The position numbers and the translations under genes are program-made. Positions 29,923 through 38,061 of a stretch of 64,000 bases of DNA are shown in pieces (within the stretch, counting starts at the first letter, position 1; each line of letters starts with the position of its first letter). The DNA is taken from NCBI RefSeq assembly GCF_028280385.1, contig NZ_JANQLX010000001.1, positions 186,001 to 250,000 of the forward strand, in the 5' to 3' direction. The notes beneath the pieces are model-generated. The model saw only the letters and a program-made list of their open reading frames with translations. It made no database searches and was not told the origin of the DNA. The stretch comes from Allomuricauda sp. Its GTDB lineage: Bacteria > Bacteroidota > Bacteroidia > Flavobacteriales > Flavobacteriaceae.

Positions 29923-29958
29923 ATTGAGGTAGTTGAAAGCACAAAATTTATGTTTTTG
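29923..29958 (+). promoter_or_regulatory. Candidate promoter for the ompA-like gene
   Basis: ATTG (29923-29926) and TATGTTTTTG (29949-29958) are 22 bp apart, close to the Bacteroidota -33/-7 layout. They are followed by a roughly 46-bp leader to the ATG at 30005. Confidence 0.42.
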
Positions 29959-30004
29959 AGGGGTTGGCGTAGCTTTGCCTAAGGAAACCTCAAATCCAAC
30001 ATAA

Positions 30005-31180
30005 ATGAAAACTTTAAGACCTGCAGTAACGGCGTTGGCCGTCTTGTTCACCCTTGCGTTATCCGCGCAGGAAATCCAATTGACCAAAAAGGACAGTATC
30101 GTAAAAAGCTTTTGGCTAGTATCATTGGGAACCAATATTGTAGATGATTCCGGTGATGAGTTTAGCAAACTTCTCGATCTGCAGGATGGTTGGAACGCGG
30201 TTCCATATCCATCGCGTGTTAGTGTGGGACGATACTTTGAAAATGGTGTGGGGTTAGAGGCCATAGCTTCCTATAATGTCTATAAAGAAGGAAAGATAAT
30301 CGACAATGCCCCAATTTCAGAGGATGTGGATTATCTCGGATTGGATTTTAGATTGAGCTATGACTTGAACATGATCTTGGGAGAAACCGCATTTTTTGAC
30401 CCTTATGTGGGCATAGGCGTTGGCTATACAGATGCCAATAATCAAGGAAGAGGTACTTACAATGCCATAGTTGGGTTTAGAACATGGTTCTCTGACCATT
30501 GGGGATTGGATTTCAACTCCACCGGTAAATGGACCATGAACACCGAAAACTCTTCCAACCATATACAACATGCTGTTGGGGTGGCCTATCGCTTTAATGT
30601 GAAAAAAGGCCTTTCCAGAAAAGGAGAAGAGAAAAAGGCCCAGTTGGAAGAACTTGAAAAAGAACAACAACGCTTACAGGATTCCATAGCGCAGGTACGT
30701 GCAGAGGAGGAAGCCCGACGTTTGGCTGAAAAGTTGCAAAAAGAAAAAGCAGCAGCAGAATTGGCCGCAGCCGAAAAGTCCAAAAAAGAAGCGGAAGATG
30801 CCAAACGAGCAAAAATAAAAAGTGAGATTGAGGAATTAGGGAACATTTACTTTAGCCTAAACTCTTCATACCTGACACAGACGGATAAAAAATTATTGGA
30901 TCGTCTTGTAGCCGTGTTGAGGGACAATACTACCTTGGTAGTTAGAATTGCCGGCCATACCGATTCAAGGGGAAGCGACAGCTATAACCAATGGTTGTCC
31001 GAACGGAGGGCAGAACGTACGGTGGAGTACGTGAAATCCCAGGGAATTTCAGAAGATCGTATCCAATTTGGAGGATTTGGTGAAAAGCAATTGACCAACG
31101 AATGCGGTGACGGGGTGCCATGCCCGGAATCCAAGCACTCCAAAAACCGACGATCGGAAATGGAAATAATTAAGTTTTGA
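30005..31180 (+). CDS. OmpA family outer-membrane protein
   Basis: A 391-residue protein with a signal peptide (MKTLRPAVTALAVLFTLALS, then AQ). Residues about 30-200 look like an 8-stranded barrel. An Ala/Glu/Lys-rich coiled coil (about 205-275, EEARRLAEKLQKEKAAAEL) leads to a C-terminal OmpA peptidoglycan-binding domain with IAGHTDSRGSDSYNQWLSER and the closing NRRSEMEIIKF. The Asp and Arg that bind diaminopimelate are present in TDSRGS and LSERRA. Two Cys in NECGDGVPCPE may form a disulfide. The role is structural anchoring of the outer membrane. An own promoter and a strong terminator make it monocistronic. Confidence 0.92.
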   Translation: MKTLRPAVTALAVLFTLALSAQEIQLTKKDSIVKSFWLVSLGTNIVDDSGDEFSKLLDLQDGWNAVPYPSRVSVGRYFENGVGLEAIASYNVYKEGKIIDNAPISEDVDYLGLDFRLSYDLNMILGETAFFDPYVGIGVGYTDANNQGRGTYNAIVGFRTWFSDHWGLDFNSTGKWTMNTENSSNHIQHAVGVAYRFNVKKGLSRKGEEKKAQLEELEKEQQRLQDSIAQVRAEEEARRLAEKLQKEKAAAELAAAEKSKKEAEDAKRAKIKSEIEELGNIYFSLNSSYLTQTDKKLLDRLVAVLRDNTTLVVRIAGHTDSRGSDSYNQWLSERRAERTVEYVKSQGISEDRIQFGGFGEKQLTNECGDGVPCPESKHSKNRRSEMEIIKF

Positions 31181-31203
31181 TTTGGAATATTTAGTGTGCC
31201 ACG

Positions 31204-31239
31204 AAAAAGGGAGAAAGCATAGCTTTCTCCCTTTTTTTA
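31204..31239 (+). terminator. Strong Rho-independent terminator after the ompA-like gene
   Basis: A 15-bp stem (31204-31218 with 31222-31236), core GGGAGAAAGC/GCTTTCTCCC, a 3-nt ATA loop and a T-tract. It sits 24 bp after the stop codon and just before the 3' end of the convergent ATP-grasp gene, so it may serve both directions. Confidence 0.88.
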
Positions 31240-31260
31240 TATCTCAGGCTTTAATTGCGA

Positions 31261-32283
31261 TCAAAGCGCTATGGGCATCATCTTATCACATTTGGAGAAC
31301 ATGAGCCCTTCCTTGAACTTGTTGTATTGGTCCACATCGGATGCTCCTCGTAGCCAAGCCAAGTAAATCGCCGGTGTGTTCACTCCAGCTTCATGCGAAA
31401 ATGGATACCCCCCGCCAAACCTTGGATTCATCTCTAGGTAGTAGACCTTATCATCCTTCACAAAAAAGTCGCAGTCCATATTTCCAACATGCTTGGTATG
31501 TTCCGCAATTTTTTTGGCAATTTCCGCATAGTTTTCATCAATGACGGAAACGGCCTTATCGGTTTCTCCGGATCGCATGGCCAATTTCCTTCGAACAAAG
31601 GAACTGTAATGGTTTCCGTTAAGATCGTTCAGGATATCAATTCCGTATTCCTCACCGTTGATCTTTTCCTGAATCAAAATGCTTTGCCCCATATCCTCGG
31701 CACTTGCGGTACTTAGAATGGATTTCTTCACCTTGATGTGCTGTAATTGATAGGCCAGCTTTAGTTCGTCCTCGTTTTCGGCAATATCTATGGAAATGGA
31801 CGCACTGCCCCACCTTGGCTTGATAATCACGGGATACTCCAGTTCACCTGTCTCAATTGCGGATTGGGCATCCTCCAAGTTTAAATATGTTTTTGGGGTA
31901 TCTACCCCAATTTCCTTGAAAAATGTATAGGTTTTCCATTTGTCAAAAGCAATGGAAATGACCCTTGGGTCGGAGATGATGATATGTGCACCAAGTGCTT
32001 CCAGTTCCGATTTGTGCTCTGAAAGAATAGGCAATTCCAAATCGTTGAGGGAGATGACGGCGCTGATTTGCTCATCCACAATAATCTCTTTTAATGCCGA
32101 AATATAGGATGGGTCATATATTCCTGGGACTTTTTTTGCAACATCCGCATCCACAAGGGCGGGGGCAGTAAGCTGCATATCAACGGCAACGACCTTGCCT
32201 TTGGCACCCAAAGCTTCCTTAAAATAGTTGATCAGATAATTTCTACGTCCCGCACAGGTAAAAAGTATGTTTGTTTTCTTCAT
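31261..32283 (-). CDS. ATP-grasp ligase (CarB-like)
   Basis: A 340-residue cytosolic ATP-grasp enzyme. It has an N-terminal Rossmann-like preATP-grasp part (ILFTCAGRRNYLINYF), an ATP-binding segment YPVIIKPRWGSASI, and a metal-binding YYLEMNPRFGGGYPF near the C-terminus. The family joins a carboxylate to an amine or thiol through an acyl-phosphate. Similar ATP-grasp genes are frequent in capsule and exopolysaccharide loci, where attachment of an amino acid or organic acid to a sugar is suspected. It lies 30 bp downstream of a CapK-like gene on the same strand, so the two probably act together. The substrate is unknown. Confidence 0.8.
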   Translation of the reverse strand: MKKTNILFTCAGRRNYLINYFKEALGAKGKVVAVDMQLTAPALVDADVAKKVPGIYDPSYISALKEIIVDEQISAVISLNDLELPILSEHKSELEALGAHIIISDPRVISIAFDKWKTYTFFKEIGVDTPKTYLNLEDAQSAIETGELEYPVIIKPRWGSASISIDIAENEDELKLAYQLQHIKVKKSILSTASAEDMGQSILIQEKINGEEYGIDILNDLNGNHYSSFVRRKLAMRSGETDKAVSVIDENYAEIAKKIAEHTKHVGNMDCDFFVKDDKVYYLEMNPRFGGGYPFSHEAGVNTPAIYLAWLRGASDVDQYNKFKEGLMFSKCDKMMPIAL

Positions 32284-32313
32284 TTAGGGAAATGGCTGGT
32301 ATGTGTGAATGGA

Positions 32314-33642
32314 TTAAACGTATTGCAAGCTACGTTCAGTATACAAATTTCGGGTAAATTTTCTTTTTTTGGAGCTCAGTAAGGGGATTTCATCCACATA
32401 TTCTGCCCGAACGTTTGCATCCACTCCCATGATTCCCTTGGTAATCTGAACCAATTCACTTTCTCTTCCAAAAGAACCGTCCACGTTGATTTTGATAACG
32501 TATGATTTCTTATCCGTCTGTACAAATTGAATCTGTTTTAATTCTGGAAAGTTGGGTAGGTGCGACATCAATTTAAATGGACTCACCATTTCCCCCTTCG
32601 TAGTGAACAGGATGTCCAATTTTCGACCTTCCACCGTTTTTAGGACGGGAAATTGTTGTTCCTTGGTAGTGGTCATTGCCCCAACATCGCCCGTGTCATA
32701 TCGAATCATGGGCATGGCGTGGTTGTAAAGATCGGTAACCACAATTCTTCCCAACTCCCCATTTTGTACGGGAACGTCCTCATCAAAATCTAAAATTTCA
32801 ATGTGGTAACTGGCCCAATTGATCAAAAAATAGTCACTGTGGGTATCTTGTTGCGCTAAAATTCCATTTTCGAAATTGGAATATCTGGAGACCATCGGAT
32901 TCTTAAAATAATACCACATTCTACTTCTGACATGGCCACTGAGTCCTTCTGACATTCCAATGATGGATTTGATATTGCAATCCAAGGGTTTGGACTCGAT
33001 GGCATCCAAATAATCGCATATTTTTTCAAGCGCGGAAGGGTAGGCCAACCAACCTTTTGGCGATTTGTCTTTTTCAAGTCGATTGATAAGAATTTCAATA
33101 CGTTTGGGGTCGAGTTCTTCCACATCCAAGGGCACAATGTTTTGGATAAAAGCAGCGAATTTGCCCTTTTTGAGCTTGTCGTTCCACAACCTCAGATATA
33201 GCAATTTATCCCCTAGCGTGAAACCGGCTTTTTTGGCAAAATAAATAGTGTCTGCCGTGTTCCTGGTCTTTTTACGCTGGGTTTGGAAAATTTGAAATGG
33301 AGTGCCCGTGGAACCACTGGTAAACATGGAATGGAGTCTTCCAAGTTCGTTGGGATTTTTGGGCTGGAGCAGTTCATTGTCCCTGATTATATTTTTGTTT
33401 ATAACAGGGAAATCCTGGAGTGATCTGTAGTTTTTGAGTTTTTTGTAAAACTCAAATTGATCTACAGCTCGATTTAAAAGTTCATTGAGTTTGGCCTCCC
33501 TTTTTTGCTCTAGTTGCTCCATGGAGCCCAAAGACAGGGAATGCTCAATATCGGCTACATCCTTTCTGATTTTTCCGCCTTTTAGGGCATCCAATATCCA
33601 GAACGAGACATACCTAACTCGGTTTAAAAAAGAGTGGAACAT
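32314..33642 (-). CDS. CapK-like/phenylacetate-CoA-ligase-like adenylate-forming enzyme (copy 1)
   Basis: A 442-residue member of the CapK/PaaK superfamily. The AMP-binding P-loop is FTSGSTGTPFQIF near residue 110, and a late motif MIRYDTGDVGAM supplies the Tyr-Asp-Gly-type signature that contacts AMP. The N-terminus has FWILDALKGGKI, echoed as FWTLDWFKGGKI in the paralogue at 40910. CapK-type proteins are found in polysaccharide loci and are thought to activate an acyl group for glycan modification. It is the promoter-proximal gene of a pair with the ATP-grasp enzyme. No carrier protein is visible nearby. Confidence 0.8.
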   Translation of the reverse strand: MFHSFLNRVRYVSFWILDALKGGKIRKDVADIEHSLSLGSMEQLEQKREAKLNELLNRAVDQFEFYKKLKNYRSLQDFPVINKNIIRDNELLQPKNPNELGRLHSMFTSGSTGTPFQIFQTQRKKTRNTADTIYFAKKAGFTLGDKLLYLRLWNDKLKKGKFAAFIQNIVPLDVEELDPKRIEILINRLEKDKSPKGWLAYPSALEKICDYLDAIESKPLDCNIKSIIGMSEGLSGHVRSRMWYYFKNPMVSRYSNFENGILAQQDTHSDYFLINWASYHIEILDFDEDVPVQNGELGRIVVTDLYNHAMPMIRYDTGDVGAMTTTKEQQFPVLKTVEGRKLDILFTTKGEMVSPFKLMSHLPNFPELKQIQFVQTDKKSYVIKINVDGSFGRESELVQITKGIMGVDANVRAEYVDEIPLLSSKKRKFTRNLYTERSLQYV

Positions 33643-33992
33643 AGGGGCGCAAGGTTAGATTCATGTTAAAAATTAAGGGCATTAATTTTTAAAAGCTAAG
33701 GACATCAATGTCCATCACAGTATTGGAAACGCTTTAAACTAAAACGTCACCTTTTGGGGCAAATTGTATTGTAAATATACTATAGATTGGATTACCCCAA
33801 GGATAATTCCACGTTAATTCATGATGTTCCTGAAAGTACTGATGCCATTGGTGATGTCCGTTTGAACCTGGCAAACGGTATTGCAATAAAAATAGGGTTG
33901 TTGCCCTTGCTGGAACTGACAAGGGCTACTTCTTTGAAAGTCAAGCTATAATTGACAAATTGAAATTAATGTTTCAGTCAAAGGTTTTTTTT

Positions 33993-34007
33993 GCGTTTCA
34001 TCGATAT
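33993..34007. promoter_or_regulatory. Palindrome-like motif copy upstream of the FN3 gene
   Basis: GCGTTTCATCGATAT shares the core TTTCATCGA with the copies at 43120 and 43182. Its centre is about 43 bp upstream of the -7 element at 34044, a position suited to an activator. Confidence 0.42.
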
Positions 34008-34043
34008 TTTAAATCAAAATAATCGATTCTATAATAGGTACTA

Positions 34044-34051
34044 TACTTTTG
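34044..34051 (+). promoter_or_regulatory. -7 element for the FN3 gene
   Basis: TACTTTTG is a perfect TAnnTTTG match, 40 bp upstream of the ATG at 34092. No TTTG occurs at the normal -33 distance, which would fit an activator-dependent promoter using the motif at 33993. Confidence 0.48.
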
Positions 34052-34091
34052 TATTGTTCTCCCATTTTATCAACCTTAAATCCAATATTCA

Positions 34092-36203
34092 ATGATCAAA
34101 AAACTACTTTGTGTTTCCTTTCTTCTAGGTTTGGGAATGTACACTGCTACTTCACAAAATTTGCATTCTGAAGCCAATGCCGCATCCGTAGAGAACGAAG
34201 CTGATGCCACGACAGGATGGACCGGACTTGGTGTTGTAACCTCAGATAATACAGAAGCACAAACAGGTAACTTTGCGGTTCGCGTTACATCAACTGCGAA
34301 CAACGGCAGAACCTTGGAGTATTCATTTGCAGCTACTATTGGTACGGACTACACCATTAGCATATGGGCAAAACAGGGACCTATGGTATCCACAACCGGA
34401 AACCCTGCATTTGCCAACTGGGTAGGTTTCCAAGGATTTACGACCACAACGATATTGGGAACGGATTGGGTGGAATACACATGGAATGTGACCGCCACAT
34501 CCACCTCTCCGATTATTAGAATTTATACAAGTCCTTTCAGCCAGCGTTTTGTTGCTGGAAATACGGTAATTGTAGATAGCGTTTCCATCACAGCCGATGG
34601 AAGTGATACGGAGGCCCCAAGCGCGGTATCCGATTTGTCATCTTCAAATATTACCGAGACAAGCACCGATTTGTCCTGGAGTGCTTCCACAGACAATGTG
34701 GGGGTTACCAATTACGAAATCTTCCAAGATGGGGTGAGCATTGGAAATTCTGGTGTAAATACGAACTTTAACGTCACAGGTCTTACACCCAACACGAGTT
34801 ACGACTTTACAGTTTTTGCGGAAGATGCAGCTGGTAACACATCAACTGTTAGCAATACCGAAACAGTAAACACCCTGGCGGATAGTCAGGCGCCTAGCGC
34901 AATTGTTGATTTGTCATCAGCTAATACCACGGATACCACCACCGATTTATCTTGGAGCGCTTCCACGGATAACATTGCGGTGACCAACTATGAAGTATTC
35001 CAAGATGGTGTGAGCATTGCCAACACGGGAACAACAACAAATTTTAACGTCACAGGTCTAACCGCAGAAACCAGCTACGATTTTACGGTTTTTGCTGAGG
35101 ATGCAGCAGGAAACACCTCCCTTGTGAGCAACACAGAGACCGTTGTTACAACTGCAGCACCAGATACGGAGGCTCCCACCGCAATTACGGATTTAGCATC
35201 TGCCAATACAACCGCCACTACAACAGACCTCTCTTGGAGTGCTTCTACGGATAATGTCGGGGTTACCAACTACGAGGTTTTTCAGGATGGGGTGAGTATA
35301 GCCAATACAGGTACCACCACAGCGTTTAATGTTACAGGGCTTTCTCCAAGTACCAGTTACGACTTTACTGTTTTTGCGGAAGATGCAGCAGGGAATACCT
35401 CTGCCGTAAGTAATACGGAAACGGTAAATACTCCTTTTGTACCAGACAATGAAGCACCAAGTGCGGTAACCGATTTAGCGGCATCGAATACCACTTCTAC
35501 CACAACAACGCTAAACTGGTCTGCGTCCACGGACAATATTGGGGTAACCAATTACGAAGTTTTTCAAGATGGAGTAAGTATTGGGAATACCGGAGTGAAC
35601 ACTACCTTGAATGTTACCGGCCTTACACCCAACACTAGCTATGACTTTACTGTTTTTGCAGAGGATGCAGCTGGAAACACTTCTACCGTAAGCAATACGG
35701 AAACCGTATTGACCAATGCCGGAGGCGGGGTTACCGATTACACCTCTGAAAACTCAAACCTTACTACGGTTGATTGGACCGCTAGGGATCTATTCGCTGA
35801 TAGAAATGTGGGTATAGGTACCACCAATACCCAGGGATATAGATTGGCTGTGGCAGGAAATGTTATCGCCGAAGGTGTGAAAGTTGAGCTACAGGGTAAC
35901 TGGCCCGACTTTGTATTCTTAAAGGAATACGACTTGATGCAACTGGCCGAAGTTAGGGAGTACATCAAACAGAATGGACATTTGCCCAATATTCCAAGTG
36001 CGGAAAAAGTAGCGCAGGACGGAATAGATTTGGGTACCATGAATGCCAAGTTGCTCCAAAAAATTGAGGAACTTACCCTGTACCTCTTGGAACAGGAGGA
36101 AAAGATCGAGGCCTTAAAGAAAGAAAATGATACCATCAAGGGCATTCTTAGCCGATTGGAACAATTGGAAAGCCAAATAGGTACGGAAACAACTAAAAAC
36201 TAA
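34092..36203 (+). CDS. Secreted multi-FN3 protein with tail-fibre-like C-terminal module
   Basis: A 703-residue exported protein. The signal peptide is residues 1-21 (LGLGMYTATSQ). Residues about 23-170 form a jelly-roll/CBM-like domain. Four consecutive fibronectin type III domains of about 92 residues follow (about 172-543), each ending in a version of YDFTVFAEDAAGNTS. The C-terminal 150 residues contain YRLAVAGNVIAEGVKVEL and GHLPNIPSAEKVAQDGIDLG, a module common at the ends of flavobacterial surface proteins. A coiled coil (LLQKIEELTLYLLEQEEKIE) closes the protein. There is no T9SS sorting domain. A surface adhesin or matrix protein is inferred. The tyrosinase gene begins 57 bp downstream. 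Confidence 0.85.
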   Translation: MIKKLLCVSFLLGLGMYTATSQNLHSEANAASVENEADATTGWTGLGVVTSDNTEAQTGNFAVRVTSTANNGRTLEYSFAATIGTDYTISIWAKQGPMVSTTGNPAFANWVGFQGFTTTTILGTDWVEYTWNVTATSTSPIIRIYTSPFSQRFVAGNTVIVDSVSITADGSDTEAPSAVSDLSSSNITETSTDLSWSASTDNVGVTNYEIFQDGVSIGNSGVNTNFNVTGLTPNTSYDFTVFAEDAAGNTSTVSNTETVNTLADSQAPSAIVDLSSANTTDTTTDLSWSASTDNIAVTNYEVFQDGVSIANTGTTTNFNVTGLTAETSYDFTVFAEDAAGNTSLVSNTETVVTTAAPDTEAPTAITDLASANTTATTTDLSWSASTDNVGVTNYEVFQDGVSIANTGTTTAFNVTGLSPSTSYDFTVFAEDAAGNTSAVSNTETVNTPFVPDNEAPSAVTDLAASNTTSTTTTLNWSASTDNIGVTNYEVFQDGVSIGNTGVNTTLNVTGLTPNTSYDFTVFAEDAAGNTSTVSNTETVLTNAGGGVTDYTSENSNLTTVDWTARDLFADRNVGIGTTNTQGYRLAVAGNVIAEGVKVELQGNWPDFVFLKEYDLMQLAEVREYIKQNGHLPNIPSAEKVAQDGIDLGTMNAKLLQKIEELTLYLLEQEEKIEALKKENDTIKGILSRLEQLESQIGTETTKN

Positions 36204-36260
36204 AGTTGAATCCGTATGCCACACGAGATAATGCATAGTACAGACAGAAAGTTCCACTTT

Positions 36261-37631
36261 ATGGGAAAACATTACACAACCCTCATTGTTGTTTTTGGCC
36301 TATTGATGCTTCAACCGCTATTTGGTCAAAGTATCCGTAAGAATTTTACGGAGATGACCGATTATGAGAAGGCTGAATTGGTAAGCGCATTTTATCAACT
36401 GAGAACTGGCGCTGACCTATTTAATGATTTGGCCACCTTTCACGCCGACTTCTTTAATTTTGATAATTCTGCCGATCCAACGCAGTTGGACTTACACTTT
36501 AATTTGCCTGGTGAGCCGGAAAGGGAAATTTTTCTTCCTTGGCACAGAAGACAGATGTTTGAAATGGAGCAAGCCGTACAGGATATTAATCCCGAGATTA
36601 GTTTGGCGTATTGGAATTCAGCGGTTAATCAATCGACCACAGGTCCCCTTTGGGCGGCTGATTTATTAGGTCCCTTTGATGATGATTGGTCATTAAATAG
36701 AAACTTGGGAGGTAACGGTCCAATGCCGACCCCTACCGATATCACTAACTTATTGGCGCAGACCGACTTTTTTACCTTTTCGAATATTTTGGAAAGGCAA
36801 GCGGTGCACCGGGGCGCCCACGTGTGGGTAGGTGGAGCAATGCCGACTCCTTTGTCTCCACGTGACCCTGTGTTTTACTTTCACCATTCACATGTGGACA
36901 AAATATGGCATGATTGGGAGGAGATTCACCAGAACTCGTCATACCTTACCACTTCTATGCTTCGATATGATGGAACATATGTCTTTGATGGGCAGACACT
37001 TCCCTTAGTGGATCCCAATGATATTACTGATACAAGGTCGCTTGGTGTTTTTTATGCAGAGAATGGTCTTGCCGAGTTGGACAACTATATTGTAAGCAAT
37101 ACCTATAATTCTGAAGAAGTTTTCTACTATCAGTTCAATATTCAGGCAGGCAGTAATTTTGTTGTACCCAATGGAACGCTTGCTAGATTTGAATCAGTTA
37201 ACGAAATTAATTTACAACCTGGTTTTGAGGCTGCTCCGGGATCAAGTTTTCAAGCAATTATTGACACGGAGAATGGCGGAACAAGCAAATCAAGCCCATA
37301 CAGAATAGTCAAACCATACCCATATTCAGAAAAATTGTTTGAACCAGTGGTATGGGAGGACACTGATCCCTTAATTAATGAGAGACCCGTCATTATTGCG
37401 GCCCACCCGAATCCATTTACTGAAAAGATTACCATCAATTTGAGTAAAAGGATGGACTGTATGATTGAAGTATTCAATATGATGGGAATGAAAATCCGGG
37501 AAGAGTCCTTCCAAAATACGGATTCACTTGTGATTAAAAATCTTTATGGGCTGTCATCTGGGTTTTATGTAATCCGTGTTACCGATGGAAATGGAAAATT
37601 ATTGATAGCCAAACGGGTGATAAAGATGTAA
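36261..37631 (+). CDS. Secreted tyrosinase with T9SS type A sorting domain
   Basis: From ATG 36261 the product is 456 residues with a signal peptide (LIVVFGLLMLQPLFGQ). An ATG at 36216 would add 15 residues before it. The type-3 dicopper centre is recognisable: CuA histidines in TFHADFF and FLPWHRRQMFEME, and CuB histidines in VHRGAHVWVGG and FYFHHSHVDKIWHDW. The C-terminal 75 residues are a T9SS sorting domain (AAHPNPFTEKITINLS, then IEVFNMMGMKI, then GFYVIRVTDGNGK), so the enzyme is exported and probably surface-attached. Tyrosinases oxidise phenols to quinones and can cross-link matrix proteins. A bidirectional terminator follows. The neighbouring metal-uptake-like pair may be related. Confidence 0.9.
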   Translation: MGKHYTTLIVVFGLLMLQPLFGQSIRKNFTEMTDYEKAELVSAFYQLRTGADLFNDLATFHADFFNFDNSADPTQLDLHFNLPGEPEREIFLPWHRRQMFEMEQAVQDINPEISLAYWNSAVNQSTTGPLWAADLLGPFDDDWSLNRNLGGNGPMPTPTDITNLLAQTDFFTFSNILERQAVHRGAHVWVGGAMPTPLSPRDPVFYFHHSHVDKIWHDWEEIHQNSSYLTTSMLRYDGTYVFDGQTLPLVDPNDITDTRSLGVFYAENGLAELDNYIVSNTYNSEEVFYYQFNIQAGSNFVVPNGTLARFESVNEINLQPGFEAAPGSSFQAIIDTENGGTSKSSPYRIVKPYPYSEKLFEPVVWEDTDPLINERPVIIAAHPNPFTEKITINLSKRMDCMIEVFNMMGMKIREESFQNTDSLVIKNLYGLSSGFYVIRVTDGNGKLLIAKRVIKM

Positions 37632-37650
37632 TAAGAATAAAGATAAAATT

Positions 37651-37680
37651 AAAAAAGCCCCGAAATTTCGGGGCTTTTTT
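37651..37680. terminator. Bidirectional intrinsic terminator
   Basis: A perfect 30-bp palindrome: six A, GCCCCGAAA/TTTCGGGGC, six T. It lies between the convergent tyrosinase and HMA genes and provides a T-tract in both directions. Confidence 0.9.
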
Positions 37681-37692
37681 AATTGTGTTGAA

Positions 37693-38052
37693 TCAGTGTT
37701 TCCCATGGTCCATCTTGGAAGTTTCAGGATCCCTGTATTGGCAACATGCCGGCAGATTGTCATACACTTCATCGGTGGCGGTATACGCTCCGGTATCATG
37801 GCCTACGGAAGCTATTTTTTCTTGTACATCTGCTACTGAACACTTGCGCTCGTCAATTATCGCTTTAAAGATTTTGCTCTCCGTGTTCCATGATGCAAAT
37901 TTTACGCCCTTCATTTTAATGGCGGTCTTTTCTATACGGTTTTTGCACATCCAGCAGTTTCCCTTTACTTCGAAGGAAACGGATTTGTTCTTGTCTTGGC
38001 CATAGCCAAAGCTTACTCCCAAAAACAGTAGAATAACAATCGCTTTTTTCAT
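37693..38052 (-). CDS. Exported heavy-metal-associated (HMA) domain protein
   Basis: A 119-residue protein with a signal peptide (MKKAIVILLFLGVSFGYGQ). A ferredoxin-fold HMA-like domain follows, with the metal-binding CxxC as GNCWMCKNRIEKTAIKM. The tail adds a CC pair (LPACCQYRD) and His residues (MDHGKH) that could bind metal. It starts 9 bp after the stop of the TonB receptor and is evidently co-transcribed. A periplasmic copper- or other metal-handling role is inferred from the motif; the metal is not proven. Confidence 0.83.
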   Translation of the reverse strand: MKKAIVILLFLGVSFGYGQDKNKSVSFEVKGNCWMCKNRIEKTAIKMKGVKFASWNTESKIFKAIIDERKCSVADVQEKIASVGHDTGAYTATDEVYDNLPACCQYRDPETSKMDHGKH

Positions 38053-38061
38053 TGTATCTAG

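Larger units (their letters stand above)
33643..34091. other. 449-bp divergent intergenic region between CapK-like copy 1 and the FN3 gene
   Basis: No convincing gene. It contains a small GGACAT/ATGTCC hairpin at 33700-33713, AT-rich flanks, one copy of the TTTCATCGA motif at 33993-34007 and a perfect -7 box at 34044-34051. A middle portion (33814-33948) has a 43-codon minus-strand frame with three Cys but no start codon; it may be chance or a decayed gene. Divergent promoters for both neighbours must lie here. Confidence 0.7.

Noticed and set aside
33814-33948. 43-codon Cys-containing frame on the minus strand (contains NTVCQVQTDITNG)
   Set aside because: Bounded by stops on both sides with no start codon; overlaps another open frame (33734-33922) of no better quality. 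It may be a decayed gene, but there is no evidence beyond an open frame.
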